Under the pieces are notes generated by a model. The model made no database searches, was not told where the DNA came from, and saw only the letters and a program-made list of their open reading frames with translations. A DNA stretch of 64,000 nt from Acheta domesticus (taxonomy: Eukaryota; Arthropoda; Insecta; Orthoptera; Gryllidae). A program made the translations under genes and the position numbers. Each line of letters opens with the position of its first letter. Within the stretch, counting starts at the first letter, position 1. The DNA is taken from positions 48,148,335-48,212,334 of the forward strand of contig JAHLJT010003656.1 in the NCBI GenBank assembly GCA_031308135.1, read 5' to 3'. Positions 1 to 12,018 of this stretch are shown here, piece after piece.

Positions 1-1240
1 TATCAGTTTGATGAAAACTCTGCAAACGGTGTAACTACTAGTGTTGTTCATAGACAGACCTATCAATGACCCACAAATCGTTGATTCTGCCTACAGGTGT
101 TAGGGAAGTAATTTAATACACAAAGGAACAAGAATTATCTTTATCTTATTTTCAGTATCTTATTTTCCAGAGTCAGGTACCTACAATACGAATTTTTCTT
201 CCGAAATATCACAGCTTTTCGCTGCAGCAATACATAGCTTCTTTATACTTCGTATGCGAGAAAGTAATAGTGTTTTTCGTTTCATGTGCACCCGTATACC
301 TATCACCTTTTTTACCCGAATTTCAGCCTCTGTATTGCAGTGTCCAGATCGCGTGAAATTCGAAAACGTGACTGAACGGTAATTTGGAACTCAACTTAAA
401 TATTTTGTCAAGAATTTCCCTGCGCTTGGCTCTTTGTTCTCGATGAGCATTTCAGAAGTTGGCGTTCATTGTGACTTATCATTGGAAATTCTGCCAGGTG
501 ACAGGTTCTTCGCCATAATTGCAAATCTTGCTGTTATCCATTGCTACTGAACGGTGTGGAGGTTGATGATGCGCGTTTGAAATAATGCAACTTAACCCCA
601 GTGTGCAATATCGCGATCTAATTCGCCACCAGGGCGCAGCCCCTTAATTGCTTTCTACTTGCGCGGCCACCCGCCTTCAGACGTACTTTCGAACCATTAA
701 CCCATTAACCGTCAAATTAATTTTGTGCGCATAGCGCTCGTTTCTTGTCGTCGCTACCGTGCGCGCACAGTCATTGTTGGAGCTCTCTGGCAGCATGTTT
801 TTGCAACTTTTAGTGCTAATCAATTGTTATGTTGCCTACGTGAGCGCTGCGGCGCTTCAAATCTGCATATGGCCCTGTTAAAACCATTAGATCTTAGTTA
901 CATATCTCCCGTCAACTTCGGTGCGGACCAGCCACCGTTTGCTTTACACCAACCTCTCCCTCCGACTTAACCACAGGCATATAGCAGCTCGGTTTCAGAT
1001 GAGAATTCGAACCGACTCAAGTTATACGTACACCCTGGGCAAGAGTATACAATGCTTTAGCGATCATGGCTAAATCAACATCTGGCATTCAGGAATGCAT
1101 AAAACTTTCTTATATGTTTCGTTTAGGTTGTTTACAGCTGTTGAAATAAAACTTGAAAATTATATTACACAAAGTGAAGCAACAAAGAATAAAGGTCTCA
1201 GATCCCTAATTTGGGATCGTTATAGTTAATGAGTTACACC
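1..1240. other. Unassigned sequence, no gene seen
   Basis: Mixed-composition sequence with frequent stops in all frames. The one open frame at 725-970 (81 codons) has no recognisable domain and no supporting context. No clear repeat boundary or RNA gene was found. Confidence 0.5.
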
Positions 1241-1261
1241 ACCCTCGTAGCTTCTCCTGCG

Positions 1262-1420
1262 AATACAAGGGAATCTCAGGGTTCTACGTGCTAACCACAC
1301 GTACCCTCTTAACCCATGGCCGCGAGGTAGAGACGTCGCCGGTAAGCCTGAGAAGGTTTACCGGCTACTGCGCCAAGTATACATCCATCCATCCATCCAT
1401 CCATCCATCCATCCATCCAC
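1262..1420 (+). repeat. SINE-C 3' end with (ATCC)n tail
   Basis: About 100 bp at 1278-1380 closely match 5965-6060: both carry the block CTACGTGCTAACCACACGTA, then TTAACCCATGGCCGCGAGG, then GTCGCCGGTA. This copy ends in about nine ATCC units (1382-1417); the other ends in a short ATAC run. A conserved body followed by a different short tandem repeat in each copy is typical of a SINE 3' end. The 5' part upstream of 1262 is not clearly recognisable. Confidence 0.65.
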
Positions 1421-1497
1421 TACAACTAGGAGTCCACTCGCGCGTTTCCGACTGGCACTCCTCCCAGTCGCTCGGCCTCTCACGGCGTTCCTCTTGC

Positions 1498-2060
1498 CTT
1501 CGATTGACTGATTATACATGATTCCAGGCGCGTCAACTAATGAGATCATTAATCCCGTAGGTGTAGTATGTGTTTTTCATCGGGGAGATGGCAGTGATAT
1601 TCCGAGCGGATGGCGAGATCCGGCGGCGTCCTACCGTCCACTACCGGGGTTTTCACCCACCCGATATCTCCCACTAGCGGGGCACCGTCCCAGCAGGGAC
1701 AAACTCTAAGCACCCGACCGGTCTCCCGGCATGTGTGGTAGTGTAGTGCAAGTTAGTGTAAGTGTGTGTGTAAGGGGATAGGATAGGACATAGAAGAGGA
1801 AGGAAAGATCGCGCGCGATCCGTGGCTCGTTCGTTAGGGTACTGCTCCGGCATTCGCCTGGTGTTGATGGGAGAAAGCACGAAAAACTACCGATCAGAGC
1901 AGCCGGCCGCTAGAATTCTCCTGCAGACAGCGACTGAATTCGACCTGGCAGACAAGCTAGTGTCGAAAACCCTATCGCCGTCGGGAGCGGAACCTAGGGC
2001 CTCCAGATCAGAGGCACTGCAGTGACATCAGTTGATGCTCTGAGCCACCTCAACTGGTCT
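1498..2060 (-). repeat. SINE-A copy, long tRNA-derived SINE
   Basis: Read on the minus strand, the copy starts with a tRNA-like head near 2055-1965 (decayed B box around 1990), continues through the family block CACCAGGCGAATGCCGGAGC (about 1846-1865), a TG/CA-rich spacer (1740-1780) and a GC-rich segment, and ends with the tail GTTGACGCGCC near 1527-1540. Other copies lie at 9480-9855, 18826-19190, 19237-19800, 37425-37760 and 38225-38445. At over 500 bp it is long for a tRNA SINE. Open frames here are incidental. Confidence 0.7.
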
Positions 2061-2129
2061 CCCCTTCGAGCGCCTACGCGCGCCAACTCATCGTACTTCT
2101 CTGCCACCCCCCTTCGCCCACCACACTAC

Positions 2130-2890
2130 GCTACGATTAGTGCCACCTCCCCCCGCCCCCAACCCCAGGGTCCGGGTTCTATCCGCTCCAACACTTTCCA
2201 CCCACGAGCATTCCACCATCGCACTCCCCCCTCGCTTCCGGGCCCCGTATCGTACCCGCACCAACGCTTTCCACCCCCCCATCATTTCACCACCGCCCCC
2301 GCCTCATCCCCGGGCCCGTCTCCTACCCGCACCAGCGCCTTCCATCCCCTTACCATTCCACCACCGCCCCCGTCGTCCCCGGGTCCCCGTCTCCTACCCG
2401 TACCAACTGTTTAAATCATCTACCCACCATTCCACCGCCCCACACTATCATCCTCGGTCGCGTCTCCTACCCGCACCAACGCTTTCCACCCACCCACCAT
2501 TCCATCACCGCCCCCGTCGTCCCCGGGTACCCTTTTCCTTCCCGTACCAACTGTTTACATCCACTTATCCACCCACCATTCCACCACCATTCCACCGCCC
2601 CGCACCATCGTCCTCGGTCGTGTCTCCTACCCGCACCAACTCTTTCCACCTAGCCACCATTCCACCACCGCCCCCCCCAGGTTCGCGGGTCCCGTCTCCT
2701 AGCCGCACCAACGCTTTCCACCCACCCACCATTCCACCACCGCCCCGCCTCGTCCCCGGGCGCCTCTCCTACCCGCACCAACACTTTCCACCCACCCACC
2801 ATTCCACCACCGCCCCTCCTCGTCCCCAGCACCGACATTTTCCACCCACGCACCATTCCACCCCCGCCCCCCGCCTCCTCGGGCGCCGCG
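2130..2890 (+). repeat. C-rich minisatellite, about 65-75 bp units
   Basis: Roughly eleven degenerate units contain CTCCTACCCGCACCAAC, GCTTTCCACCCACCCACC and ATTCCACCACCGCCCC. A second unit type containing GTACCAACTGTTTA occurs at 2401 and 2545, 144 bp apart, so there is partial two-unit higher-order structure. The C/G asymmetry produces overlapping proline-rich frames on both strands, including one of 293 codons, which are not credible genes. Confidence 0.85.
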
Positions 2891-3910
2891 CAGCCTTTCG
2901 GCTTGCAGCGCGCAATGAAGCGCTCAACGCTCCCCGCGCCCACAAAGCCGCTCTCCCCTCGCAGGCCGGCGGCCCGCCACCGCCGAAGGCGCCCGCGCGC
3001 CGCCCAAACGCAGCCCATTAGCCCCGCCCCCCTCGCGCTAATCTATGGGCGCATTAAACCGCATGCATAAACAAGTCGCCCCGCAGGCCGCCTCACCCTC
3101 CGCGTCGCCGTCGCCCCACGCCCCCCTCCACCCCCACCCTCGCCCTCGCGCGGAGCCCTTGAGCGCCCTACGCCCTTCTGCACCACAACTTAATCGCTAA
3201 AGCCTCCACGGCCGCTCCCAAGCAATGCTTTCCCCAGCCGCGATCTCTTCCCACGACTTCTGCGCCGCAACTTGCTGTTCGAGAACGTCACCACCACCAC
3301 CGCCAGCACCACTTTCGACTCGGGCTGTCTCTACCGCTCCGCGCGTTCGACCGCTTGCTGCTAATGTTGTATCCATCTCCGCCGATATCCAATGGCTAAT
3401 TCCTCTACGCCCGCTCGCCACTAACACTATCTCCGCTGCGACCGCTTCCAATAAAGCCGTTTCCACCACGTTCGATTTCGACCGATACTAAACGCCGTCG
3501 ACGCGGCCTCCTCCACACGACCACACCACTCCCGTTGCAACCCTCACTGCCCTTCCGTCCCCTCCGAAGTGGACCACCCTTCTGCCCCCCCCCGCCTACC
3601 CCACGTTCAAAACGCAGCATCTGCAATTCAATCTCTTCCTCTGCAGCTCCCGCCGTCAAATGGGCGGACTCCGGCGAGCCTAGCCACTATCATTTTGCCT
3701 GCTTCGTTCCGCCAACAGCCGCCCGCGGTTCTCTGTTCCTCCGCCCCACGCGCTCTAGCTCTTCCGGGCGCCCGCCCGCGCCCCTCGCTAAAGCCCCTGG
3801 CCGTGTCGCTCAGTCAGGGGTGAAACGCGGGCGGTGGGGTTGCAACACGAACGCGGAGGACGGGAAGGGAACACAAGAGCGCCAACAGAAACGGAGCGAA
3901 GCTCAGCTTG
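2891..3910. other. GC-rich, CpG-rich block without an identifiable gene
   Basis: The C-rich minisatellite grades into about 1 kb of GC-rich sequence with many CpGs and short overlapping frames on both strands. It could be an unmethylated CpG island or degraded minisatellite. I see no TATA box, exon or conserved protein domain. Confidence 0.4.
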
Positions 3911-5784
3911 AGTAAAGTCGGCACCGTGGCGAGCAAAAAGTGTAAATAGTGCAGTAAAGTGTAGTATGTGCGTGAGCATGAATGTGTTTGAAAATATAGA
4001 TTAAGGATGAATGCGAGAGGATATGAAGAATAAAAGAAGAAAAGAGAACAATAGAAAGAACTTAACGTCATTCCAAACTTTAAGTTTTAGTTTTTAAGGC
4101 CCTAGGACGCCTCGTTTAGGTGTTATTTAACGATATAGATTCAAAATACTGCAGTGTGTACTGCGGGTTGTATTTGACGTGAATATTTAGTTTTGTTCTA
4201 CAACGCCATATAGTGAAGTTACAACAGAATTAACAGAACATAAACCTTCTGGGTGAAAAAACACATAGAAGTGCCAACTTTCATGGAGATTGATCTAACG
4301 GTGTCGGAATTTAGCTCTTATATATATTATTATTATTAACTATACTTTATTATTAATTATAAGTTAGCAATAACAGTATATTTAAGATACAGCCCTCCCT
4401 ACGCTTCAAAAGCCTAATCGTCTGAAGCAAATTAAATGTATCCGAGCACTGAATAAACTCGGGCATCTCTAGTGCTACTGGAGAGGGGGGATCTAAAAAA
4501 AATAAAAATAAAACAATGCGATGCGTATTTGGCTGCGAATACGCCGCGAGTTTTCTAATGACCAGAAACAAAACACGTTCAGTTAGTCACACTCGAAACC
4601 ATAATGAATAAGAATGACAGAATAATCGCGTATCGTATTGTTCAGGATACTCATCTTTCAGTCCAAGAAATCCGTTTAAAACTATGTCTAATAAATTCAC
4701 TTTTCAGTGAAACTGTACTTCATTATAAATTTTCCAATGTACACGTACACCTAAACTCATTCTCGTAGTCGTAAACTTAAATCATCTGCGCTACCGAAAC
4801 TGGTTGCCTAGAATAAGTAAATATATTTGTCAGGTTATTGAATCGCTCAGAAATATTGTCTTTTAATTATTAAAAACGTCACCCACTACGTTTCATTCCC
4901 CCAAATCCCCCGTTGCAACAGATCCGTCGCCTCCCCACGAATCAAACTTCCTTGCGCTACCTATGCCTCTAATGAATCCTCATTTCACTTGGAGATGGCG
5001 TGGTCGCGATTAATTATTCCCACACTGCGCCCCTAATTGCCGAAGGGTAATTTACTCGCTGGCGGAGCTGTATTCGCATTAGCCTACGTTTGCAGCCATT
5101 AAATGCGTCGGAAACAGGTAGCTCGGTTAAGTGAAATTCATAACACTCGAACGAGACAGTCCCGCTGCGCAAACTGTCGGCCGTCAGCGCGTCAGGACGT
5201 GCGGCAATATGAATGGGGCGGCGGCGCGAGCGCGCGTGGGTTTGCAGTTTTGAATCGAATTTGCTGTAGTCGCCCGTCACATACCCGCGCAACTCACAAA
5301 ATCGCTACCGCCGGACACGTCCCGAAGAGAACGGACTGCCCACGAAACCTCCTCTGTCACTCGACGGGTTTTGAGGGCTATCCATTCACTTCATGGTCGT
5401 GTAAAATCGGGACGTCATATGTCACGAACCGCTTGTAAAAACATCAACGGTCAACTGTCAATGGGTTTTGTTGAATCACAAAAATATAATTGCCAAAAAG
5501 GTTAAAAATCGAGATATCAAAGGAGACGTTAAATGACTCTTGTATTTTTAAAAGTTGTTCTAACATGAGAACTTCGAGGATACGGCGATTAGTCTTTAAA
5601 CTGACGACTCCAGAACTAACAAGAAGCATCAACTCTAGGCATTAAAGGTCTCGCGTATTGTCATGGGAGGGGCGATGAGAGCCTCCTGAGACCAACGCTC
5701 AAATTTTGAGTTTGGTTTGTTTATGTTTTTTTGGAGGTTTTCATCAATTAATAAATTGACACAACTAAAAATATACGTAGCATC
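3911..5784. other. Unassigned AT-rich sequence
   Basis: AT-rich DNA with an ATT/TTA microsatellite-like stretch at 4321-4370. Only short unrelated frames are present. Nothing resembling a transposon end or an exon was recognised. Confidence 0.45.
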
Positions 5785-6075
5785 GCGACTAGCTTTTGTT
5801 CAGCGTGCTCGCTGTCCACTAGGCGACCCCGGGTTCGTTTCCCTGTGGAGGCAAGACTATAGTGTGCGTTTTCCTTGCAATGTCCCAGTATCTGTTGCTG
5901 TGTGACGATGAGAAAATTCACTTCTCAGGTTGAGAAGACCGGAATACGGCGTGGGGATGTCTACGTGCTAACCACACGTACCCCTTAACCCATGGCCGCG
6001 AGGCAGGGAAGTCGCCGGTAGGTGTGAGTCCGTTCACGGGCTGCCACGCAAAGTACATACATACAATAATATATG
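5785..6075 (+). repeat. SINE-C, tRNA-derived, near full length
   Basis: A Pol III B-box-like motif GGGTTCGTTTCCC lies at about 5829-5841, with an A-box-like stretch about 35 bp upstream. The body includes the segment shared with 1278-1380 and ends in a short ATAC tandem tail near 6056-6066. Head, body and simple-repeat tail give a SINE of about 280 bp. The B box is imperfect, so the copy is probably old. Confidence 0.6.
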
Positions 6076-7257
6076 TAGGCATTCATTTAAATAAATATCA
6101 CTGTTCAATTTCTTTTTCAAAATACGAGAGAAATCGACTTATTCGGTACAATATATTTGTATTTAATTACGAAAGCTCTTACATTTTTGTGTCAAATAAT
6201 GCCCCGATATATCTTTATATCACATTATGTACCTAAATATATTATAAACTATACTTTTTTCTGTCTACTAAATTTTACTACACTCACTATACTCAAAATT
6301 GTACTAATACTTCCAAAATGGTTTCATGTGAATAGTCTTGATATTTTAATGCACGGTCAACGACGATGTAGTACTCAATAGAACCAACACATGATGTTTA
6401 AAGTTTATCATATTCTGGTTAAAAGCACATGGTAAACAATTTCAGTTACTTTGTAGGTACGTAGATGGTAACCTTTACATAGGTTTGGACGATATAGGAT
6501 CAATCTAGGTAGATTTCAGGAATTAAAACTTTGTACTTTATATTTATTATTAGCTCGACGTTTCGCACATTCACCATGTGGCTTGTCAAGAGCAATAAAG
6601 ATATTGGAAAACGGTTTACAATGGCATAGACAATAGAAATTAACATAATAAAAGCAAAAGAATACAAAAATATTAAAATCACTATTTACAACACACGTTA
6701 AATTCAAATTATATATTTGTATATAATGTTGATTATATAAAATGAATTGGATGTTATTTGAGTTCAGTATATTTATATCTCCGTCTGTCGTTTTGGCTGC
6801 AAAAATAGACAGTGGCGCTCTCCTGTAAACATCATTTTCAACTTGGTCGAGATGCACTGACCTTGGCCGTTGACACGATCAGAAACCAATCATTCGGAAG
6901 CGAAGATGATTGACTGATGTTTCCGGGCGCTTGGACTGCAATGGTCATTCACCCCATTGGTAGAGACAGTGCTTCTCCTTGCTGGGTGGTTGAGTACACA
7001 TATCAGCTAGCGGAGATTTCGCTCTCTAGGTGTCTTTTCCACGGTCTAAGATACATAGGGTGTCAACTAGCCGCCTTTGGGGCAAATTTTCTGAAGCCAG
7101 TTTGAGGCTAGTTCCTCGCTTGTCCGTACGGTGAGCATGATCGCTTTGGGTCGCGGTGTAAGATATACATCTTAAACTGTGGCTATTACACAGTTTTACA
7201 AAACATTTACTATCCACTTTCGTAACTGTTTGCTCTAGACTTTACCAATTCCACCGC
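6076..7257. other. Unassigned AT-rich sequence with a possible SINE tail
   Basis: Mostly AT-rich with no credible coding frame. At 6857-6880 the string GACCTTGGCCGTTGACACG resembles the tail shared by the SINEs at 19.2 kb and 42.1 kb, so an old SINE may end here. Confidence 0.4.
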
Positions 7258-7265
7258 GAAACGAC

Positions 7266-9307
7266 CAGGCGCGGATCCAGACTTCTATTTTGGGAGGGGT
7301 CAGGTTAAGACTCGAGTGCATTTATTTCGGAAAGAGGGAGGGTACAGAATGTCATACGATATATTTGACGTATGTTATACGTATATCAGATTGGCTTTAT
7401 TATTCTATAAATATATTACACATTCAATATGCCAATAATCACATATAAGATATCAATCAGGTTACTATTGTTACGGCCTTCACCCTATCCTCTGGGGATG
7501 AGGCGGGTGTGACTTCGGAATTTTAAATGGTAACCCACAATTTTTGTTGCAGATTCAAATTCTGCATACAAAAATATGTCAATTTTATCCGGTACATTTA
7601 TTTAAAAAAACAAATTTATAAAGTTATCAACAATAACTTTGAAATGAGCAAAAATAACTTTCATTTGATGCAATATGAAACGATTTGTGAAGAAATTTAC
7701 ATGAAAGAAACATGTAAATGTGTGTAATGAAAAAAACAAAAATTATATTTTAATAAATTATTATAATTAATAAATACATGCATATAATAAATAAACTAAA
7801 TTATACTTTTACTTTTTCCCACAACTATTTCTCTCATTTTCATTTTCCTTTTTTTACATTTTTCTTTTATAGTGCTCTTTCGTATATTAATAAATTTGAA
7901 ACAAATTTGAATATCCTTCAATGGCGGTATAACAATATCGCAAACTTCATTGTAATTTTTGGGACAACTACACAGACATGCAAACATCTAATAAATTTAA
8001 TTTAATGCAACATTTAATAAATTGCAAATAACTGATCTGATTTCTTTTGCATTGCCAAGGTGCTTTGTATATTTAAAACCCAAATAAAGTATCATCGTTG
8101 CAATAATGTTAATCAACAATAAGAGCTGTCAAAAGATACTTTTGATACCGGTTTCGGACGGTCAGCAAAACATTCAAATAAGATATTTTAGGCGTCAGAC
8201 TCTATCCTTGCTCATCAGCCGAACTAAAATTTTCTAACTCTAATTCTTTTCGACAAATCTTAACAACTAACCCCTGTTGATAGCCCTAACTTGTTCTGAA
8301 AGCGGCTTCTTCCGATCTTATAAAACCAGAACCGGCATCAGACTTCAATGATCAAATTAGGTTCGCCGTTACTGATAACATTAAGCAAATTTTAGGTTGA
8401 ATTAACATTGAGTTTGATAGGAGTTCCGATACTGAATTGGTTTGTATCATCGAAACTGAATTCTAACAAAGACCTGACAGCAATATTGCTGACAATTTTA
8501 TATACGTACCATTATTATTACTAAGTTTAGCTAAGTCTTAAACTTCGGTTTTTCTTTCTTGGCGCTCGGGGGGGGGGTGCCAATAAAATGAAATATCTCA
8601 CGGTATTTCGCGTCGTTCTCGGTTGCGACGCCAGGAGTCGCATGATCGCGACTGTATCGAGCAGTACTGGCGATCACGCGACCCCTGGCGGCACAACGAA
8701 GAACGACGCAAAATACCTTGAGATATTCCAATTTATTGACACCCCCCCCCCGTGCGCCAAGAAAGAAAAACCGAAGTATAGTTCTATTCTCTTTGAACAA
8801 CAGTTGTGACTTTTAAGCAGAGTCCGTGTGTTGACGTCAAGTTTTCTCACAATTCTCTCGATAAATTAGTATCAAATATGTACATTAAGTTAGCAATTCT
8901 AGTAACGCGCAGTGTTTTTGATTCCGACTTTAGATGTGTTACTTGTTTAGATATATTTCTTGTACTAAAATATTTTTAAAGTGATTTTGAACACACGTAT
9001 GTTCTTATACAAATTAAATTCCATTCCATTTCTATACAAAGTCATAAGTTTCAGCGCCACTACATTTTTAGAAATTTCTAGATTTGTCTGAAAATATCTG
9101 AAAACGTCTCAAAAAATGTCTCAGTCAGTCCCGATTCTGTAGGGACACCGGAAAGATTATCAGTTTCTCAGAGTTTTTTGGATATGTTAGTTTCTCACAA
9201 AATTTTCATACACAAAATTATCAAATCTCACAAAAAAATCTCACAAAAATTCATAAATTGGTGGGGGGGGTCATGACCCCCGTGACCTCCCCTTGGATCC
9301 GCGCCTG
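7266..9307. mobile_element. hAT-type DNA transposon, 2.0 kb, non-coding
   Basis: The left end reads CAGGCGCGGATCCAGA and the right end, reverse-complemented, reads CAGGCGCGGATCCAAGG, so 14 terminal bases match. Flanks are GAAACGAC (7258-7265) and CAAACGAC (9308-9315), an 8-bp target-site duplication with one mismatch, as hAT elements make. The interior is AT-rich with no transposase-like frame, so it is a non-autonomous or eroded copy. It contains the snapback MITE at 8539-8780, which must have inserted later. Confidence 0.82.
8539..8780. mobile_element. Snapback MITE nested in the hAT element
   Basis: The element is almost one palindrome: a left arm from 8541 (AACTTCGGTTTTTCTTTCTT) pairs with a right arm ending near 8778 (AAGAAAGAAAAACCGAAGT), with a centre near 8650-8665. 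The arms run about 110 bp and include G and C homopolymer runs at matching positions (8569-8577 and 8741-8750). A half copy lies at 34119-34249. Open frames on both strands arise from the palindrome. Confidence 0.85.
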
Positions 9308-9479
9308 CAAACGACAAATCACTGACTTGAAATTAGAAATCTGCTTGCCACAGAGCTGTCGAATGGATCACGACCAATAACGACCTTGCCCAAATGAGAT
9401 CCAAAGATCGCAACGCTTGTATGCCAGAACTGTGGGAACTAGCCTCGCATAAGCTTCACTTTTAGACTGGGAGTGAACA

Positions 9480-9855
9480 CATTTATGTATCTTACACCGT
9501 GGTCTTTCCCCAGTGGAGCACCGCCCCAACCGGACAACCTCTAAGCCCAGACATGTGAGGTACTGTAGTGCATATAAGTGTGTGGAGTAAGGAGGGTGTG
9601 GATGGTAAGGAGTAAGGAGTGTGCGGAGAGGAGGGAACAAGGAAACGAATAATCGTGCGCGGTTCGTGGCCCATTTGTTAGGGTAGTGCTCCGGCATTCG
9701 CCTGGTATTGATCGGAGAAGCCATGGAAAACTTTCAACCAGAGGAGCCGGCCTCTGGAAGCCACCTCCACCAGCTGTCTAGCTAGTGCCGAAAATCGTCG
9801 CCGTCTGAACTCAAAACGCAAGGCCTCCCGGTCAGAGCTGCTGTAGAGACAAGTC
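9480..9855 (-). repeat. SINE-A copy, partial
   Basis: Minus-strand copy containing the family blocks: the GGAGCACCGCCCCAACCGG region at 9514-9532, the spacer near 9540-9640, the reverse complement of the CCAGGCGAATGCCGGAGC block near 9688-9705, and a badly decayed tRNA-like head up to about 9850. The 3' tail is missing or unrecognisable. Confidence 0.6.
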
Positions 9856-9887
9856 TGAATCTGAGCGAATTCAACTTGTGGAAGCAA

Positions 9888-10572
9888 CGTTGCCAGATGA
9901 TTAAATGTATATCCCAGTACTGACTTTCAAAAATCCTGGGAATTTCACTAAAATTCCTGGTACCAATGACAATTCACATCATTTAATAGAATTATAATCT
10001 AAATAATTTAATTAGTCTGTTATAATCTGAAAAATTTAATTAGCTATTATAATTCTATCATATTCTGAATAATTTAATTAATTAGAATTATAATTCTGTT
10101 ATAATTCTATTACACCTCGATTTAGTTACAGAGCCCTTAGTGATGTTTAAGCTCTCGATTAGATGACACTGCAGCAGCTGATGATCTGTCAAAGGTCACT
10201 AAATAATTCGAAGTATAGGTCTTAAGACGGACTGGAATTTCTTTAAACTTAACTCGATATCGATACATTTTAGATCAATAAACTAAATGAAAGACCGAGA
10301 CTTTCTATTCTTTTCTGCTCTAGCTTGTGCTAGGAAGATACCATCCTATATCTTAATGGGTTTGCGGCAGTGTTTTCACCAATGTCATAGTTATTTGTGA
10401 TAATGGTGTTGGTTTTAAAATATTGAATACAAAATATTATACGAATCTTAAATTACCGTACACTTAAAACCCTGGTATTTAAACATACCAAGATGTCTCG
10501 ATCCTGGTATAAGGTATCTTCATTAAAATCTTAATAAAAATACGAGGATCCTGGTGCGTCTGGGAACACTGG
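9888..10572. mobile_element. 685-bp non-autonomous element with 10-bp TSD (CCTGGTAC family)
   Basis: GTGGAAGCAA occurs on both sides (9878-9887 and 10573-10582), marking a target-site duplication. Ends are CGTTGCCAGATG on the left and, reverse-complemented, GTGTTCCCAGACG on the right, a short imperfect terminal inverted repeat. The interior is AT-rich and scattered with CCTGGTA-type motifs. A related copy or block lies at 50820-51773. No coding capacity. Short inverted ends and an 8-10 bp duplication suggest a hAT-like superfamily, not proven. Confidence 0.75.
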
Positions 10573-10582
10573 GTGGAAGCAA

Positions 10583-11594
10583 AGACGAGGTAGACGCAGC
10601 GAAGCTATATTCAGGTGTCCTGGCACTAGGGCCAGAGACTCTGGTGGCAAGGGACGGCGTTTTGCTTACGGAGCAGCTCAGTCTTGGCAGCCGCTTTTGG
10701 CAGAACCTTCGAGAGCACTGGAGTAGAAAATGACGATGGAGGTTAACTGCGAGAGGGCAGTGTTTTACGACAGAACTTGGGCGGTGGAAGTAACGGTTGA
10801 AACGTTGTTTTACCGTTGCGTAATGCGTTTAATGATAAGTTTCGCTCGTTTGTTGACGGTAGCATGTATCGAATTCCGATGTTTCTCGGAGGAACGCTCT
10901 CCTATTTTAGTGGTCGAACTCACTTGTATGTGTCAGAACTTTCATTACAGACATAATCTTTTTAAGGAGTTGGGTGTGTTGGCTTTGTAACGACTCTCAT
11001 AGTTAAATGTACTTTATCGAAGTTCTAGTGTTACGCCCTTCTGAATATTGATGCGGTGCTTCCAGAGAGGATGCAAATAATCGCCTTCAGGAACATGACG
11101 GCGCGGCTGGCTGGGGTTGCTGCGGGGTAGAAAGGGTTGGAGTGAGAAGGAGGGGAGTGAAACAATGTTCTACGAAGTATTAAAGGGGAAAATACGATTT
11201 CAGTCTTCGAAGGTTTTCTGAAGTTATTTCTTGACAAAGTTGGGTTAGTTAAAATCTCTTCAAGATGGAGGCTCGTAGTTACAAGTTGACACATCTTTCT
11301 TGAAATGGTAATGTGTGTTCGCATTTTTTGTAACTTAGATTCCTTCTCGTTATATTTGCCTGGCAACTCCGGTGAGTATTTTCTTGTTCAAAATTTTTCC
11401 TTTTGCTATGCAGACTTACAAGTTTAAATTTTGAACTTCATATAGACGCCTATCTCATCGGAAACCGGGGACGTAGAAAGTTACATGAAAAAAGGACCAA
11501 TAAACTAATTTATTATTTTGTTTTATTGCAAAATGTGATTAAATGATTGTCCTTCTGGTGAAACAAATCGTAACTATTTATGTGTTGAATGAGC
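10583..11594. other. Unassigned sequence
   Basis: Flanking sequence resumes after the 685-bp element. Short frames at 10730-10990 (+) and 11031-11366 (-) have no recognised domain. No splice-supported exon or repeat match was found. Confidence 0.35.
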
Positions 11595-11774
11595 TGTCCG
11601 GGTGATGCCGCCTAGAGGGCTGTGTTGCCGATGTTTCGATCATCTTATCGTGGTCTTCCTCAGGGCTGGTCTGCCCACGGTAGCATGTATCGTCGAAGAC
11701 CAGCACCAAGGAAAACCACGACAAGATGGTCGAAACGTCGGCAACACAGACTTCGGCGCAGCGTCACCCGGACA
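11595..11774. repeat. 180-bp inverted repeat (foldback element)
   Basis: Arms of about 66 bp at 11595-11660 and 11709-11774 are reverse complements with several mismatches: the left arm begins TGTCCGGGTGATGCCGCC and the right arm ends with CAGCGTCACCCGGACA. The spacer is about 48 bp. The structure would form a long hairpin and is probably a foldback MITE. Overlapping frames at 11602-11846 are a consequence of the repeat. Confidence 0.75.
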
Positions 11775-12018
11775 ACCAAGATCATTCACATGATTCTGGC
11801 CGCGGAAGCCTACGACTTTATTTATATGTCAGAAATGCATTATTGATCATCATTTATATAGTTGAGAACCTAGACCACCCCCTAAAAATCATGTTTATCT
11901 AGAATTCTTTAAAAATTGTTCCAAACATAGTCTTGAGTAAAATCGACTGAGCTACGGATCATCTCCGTAAATTTTACCCCCTTTCCCCTTCTTTTAGCTG
12001 CTTCATTTTTAAATTAAA

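Noticed and set aside
2140..3021. 293-codon proline/histidine-rich frame
   Set aside because: Produced by the C-rich minisatellite, with open frames in other phases too.
8531..8800. 89-codon minus frame and its 73-codon plus counterpart
   Set aside because: Both are the two strands of the palindromic MITE.
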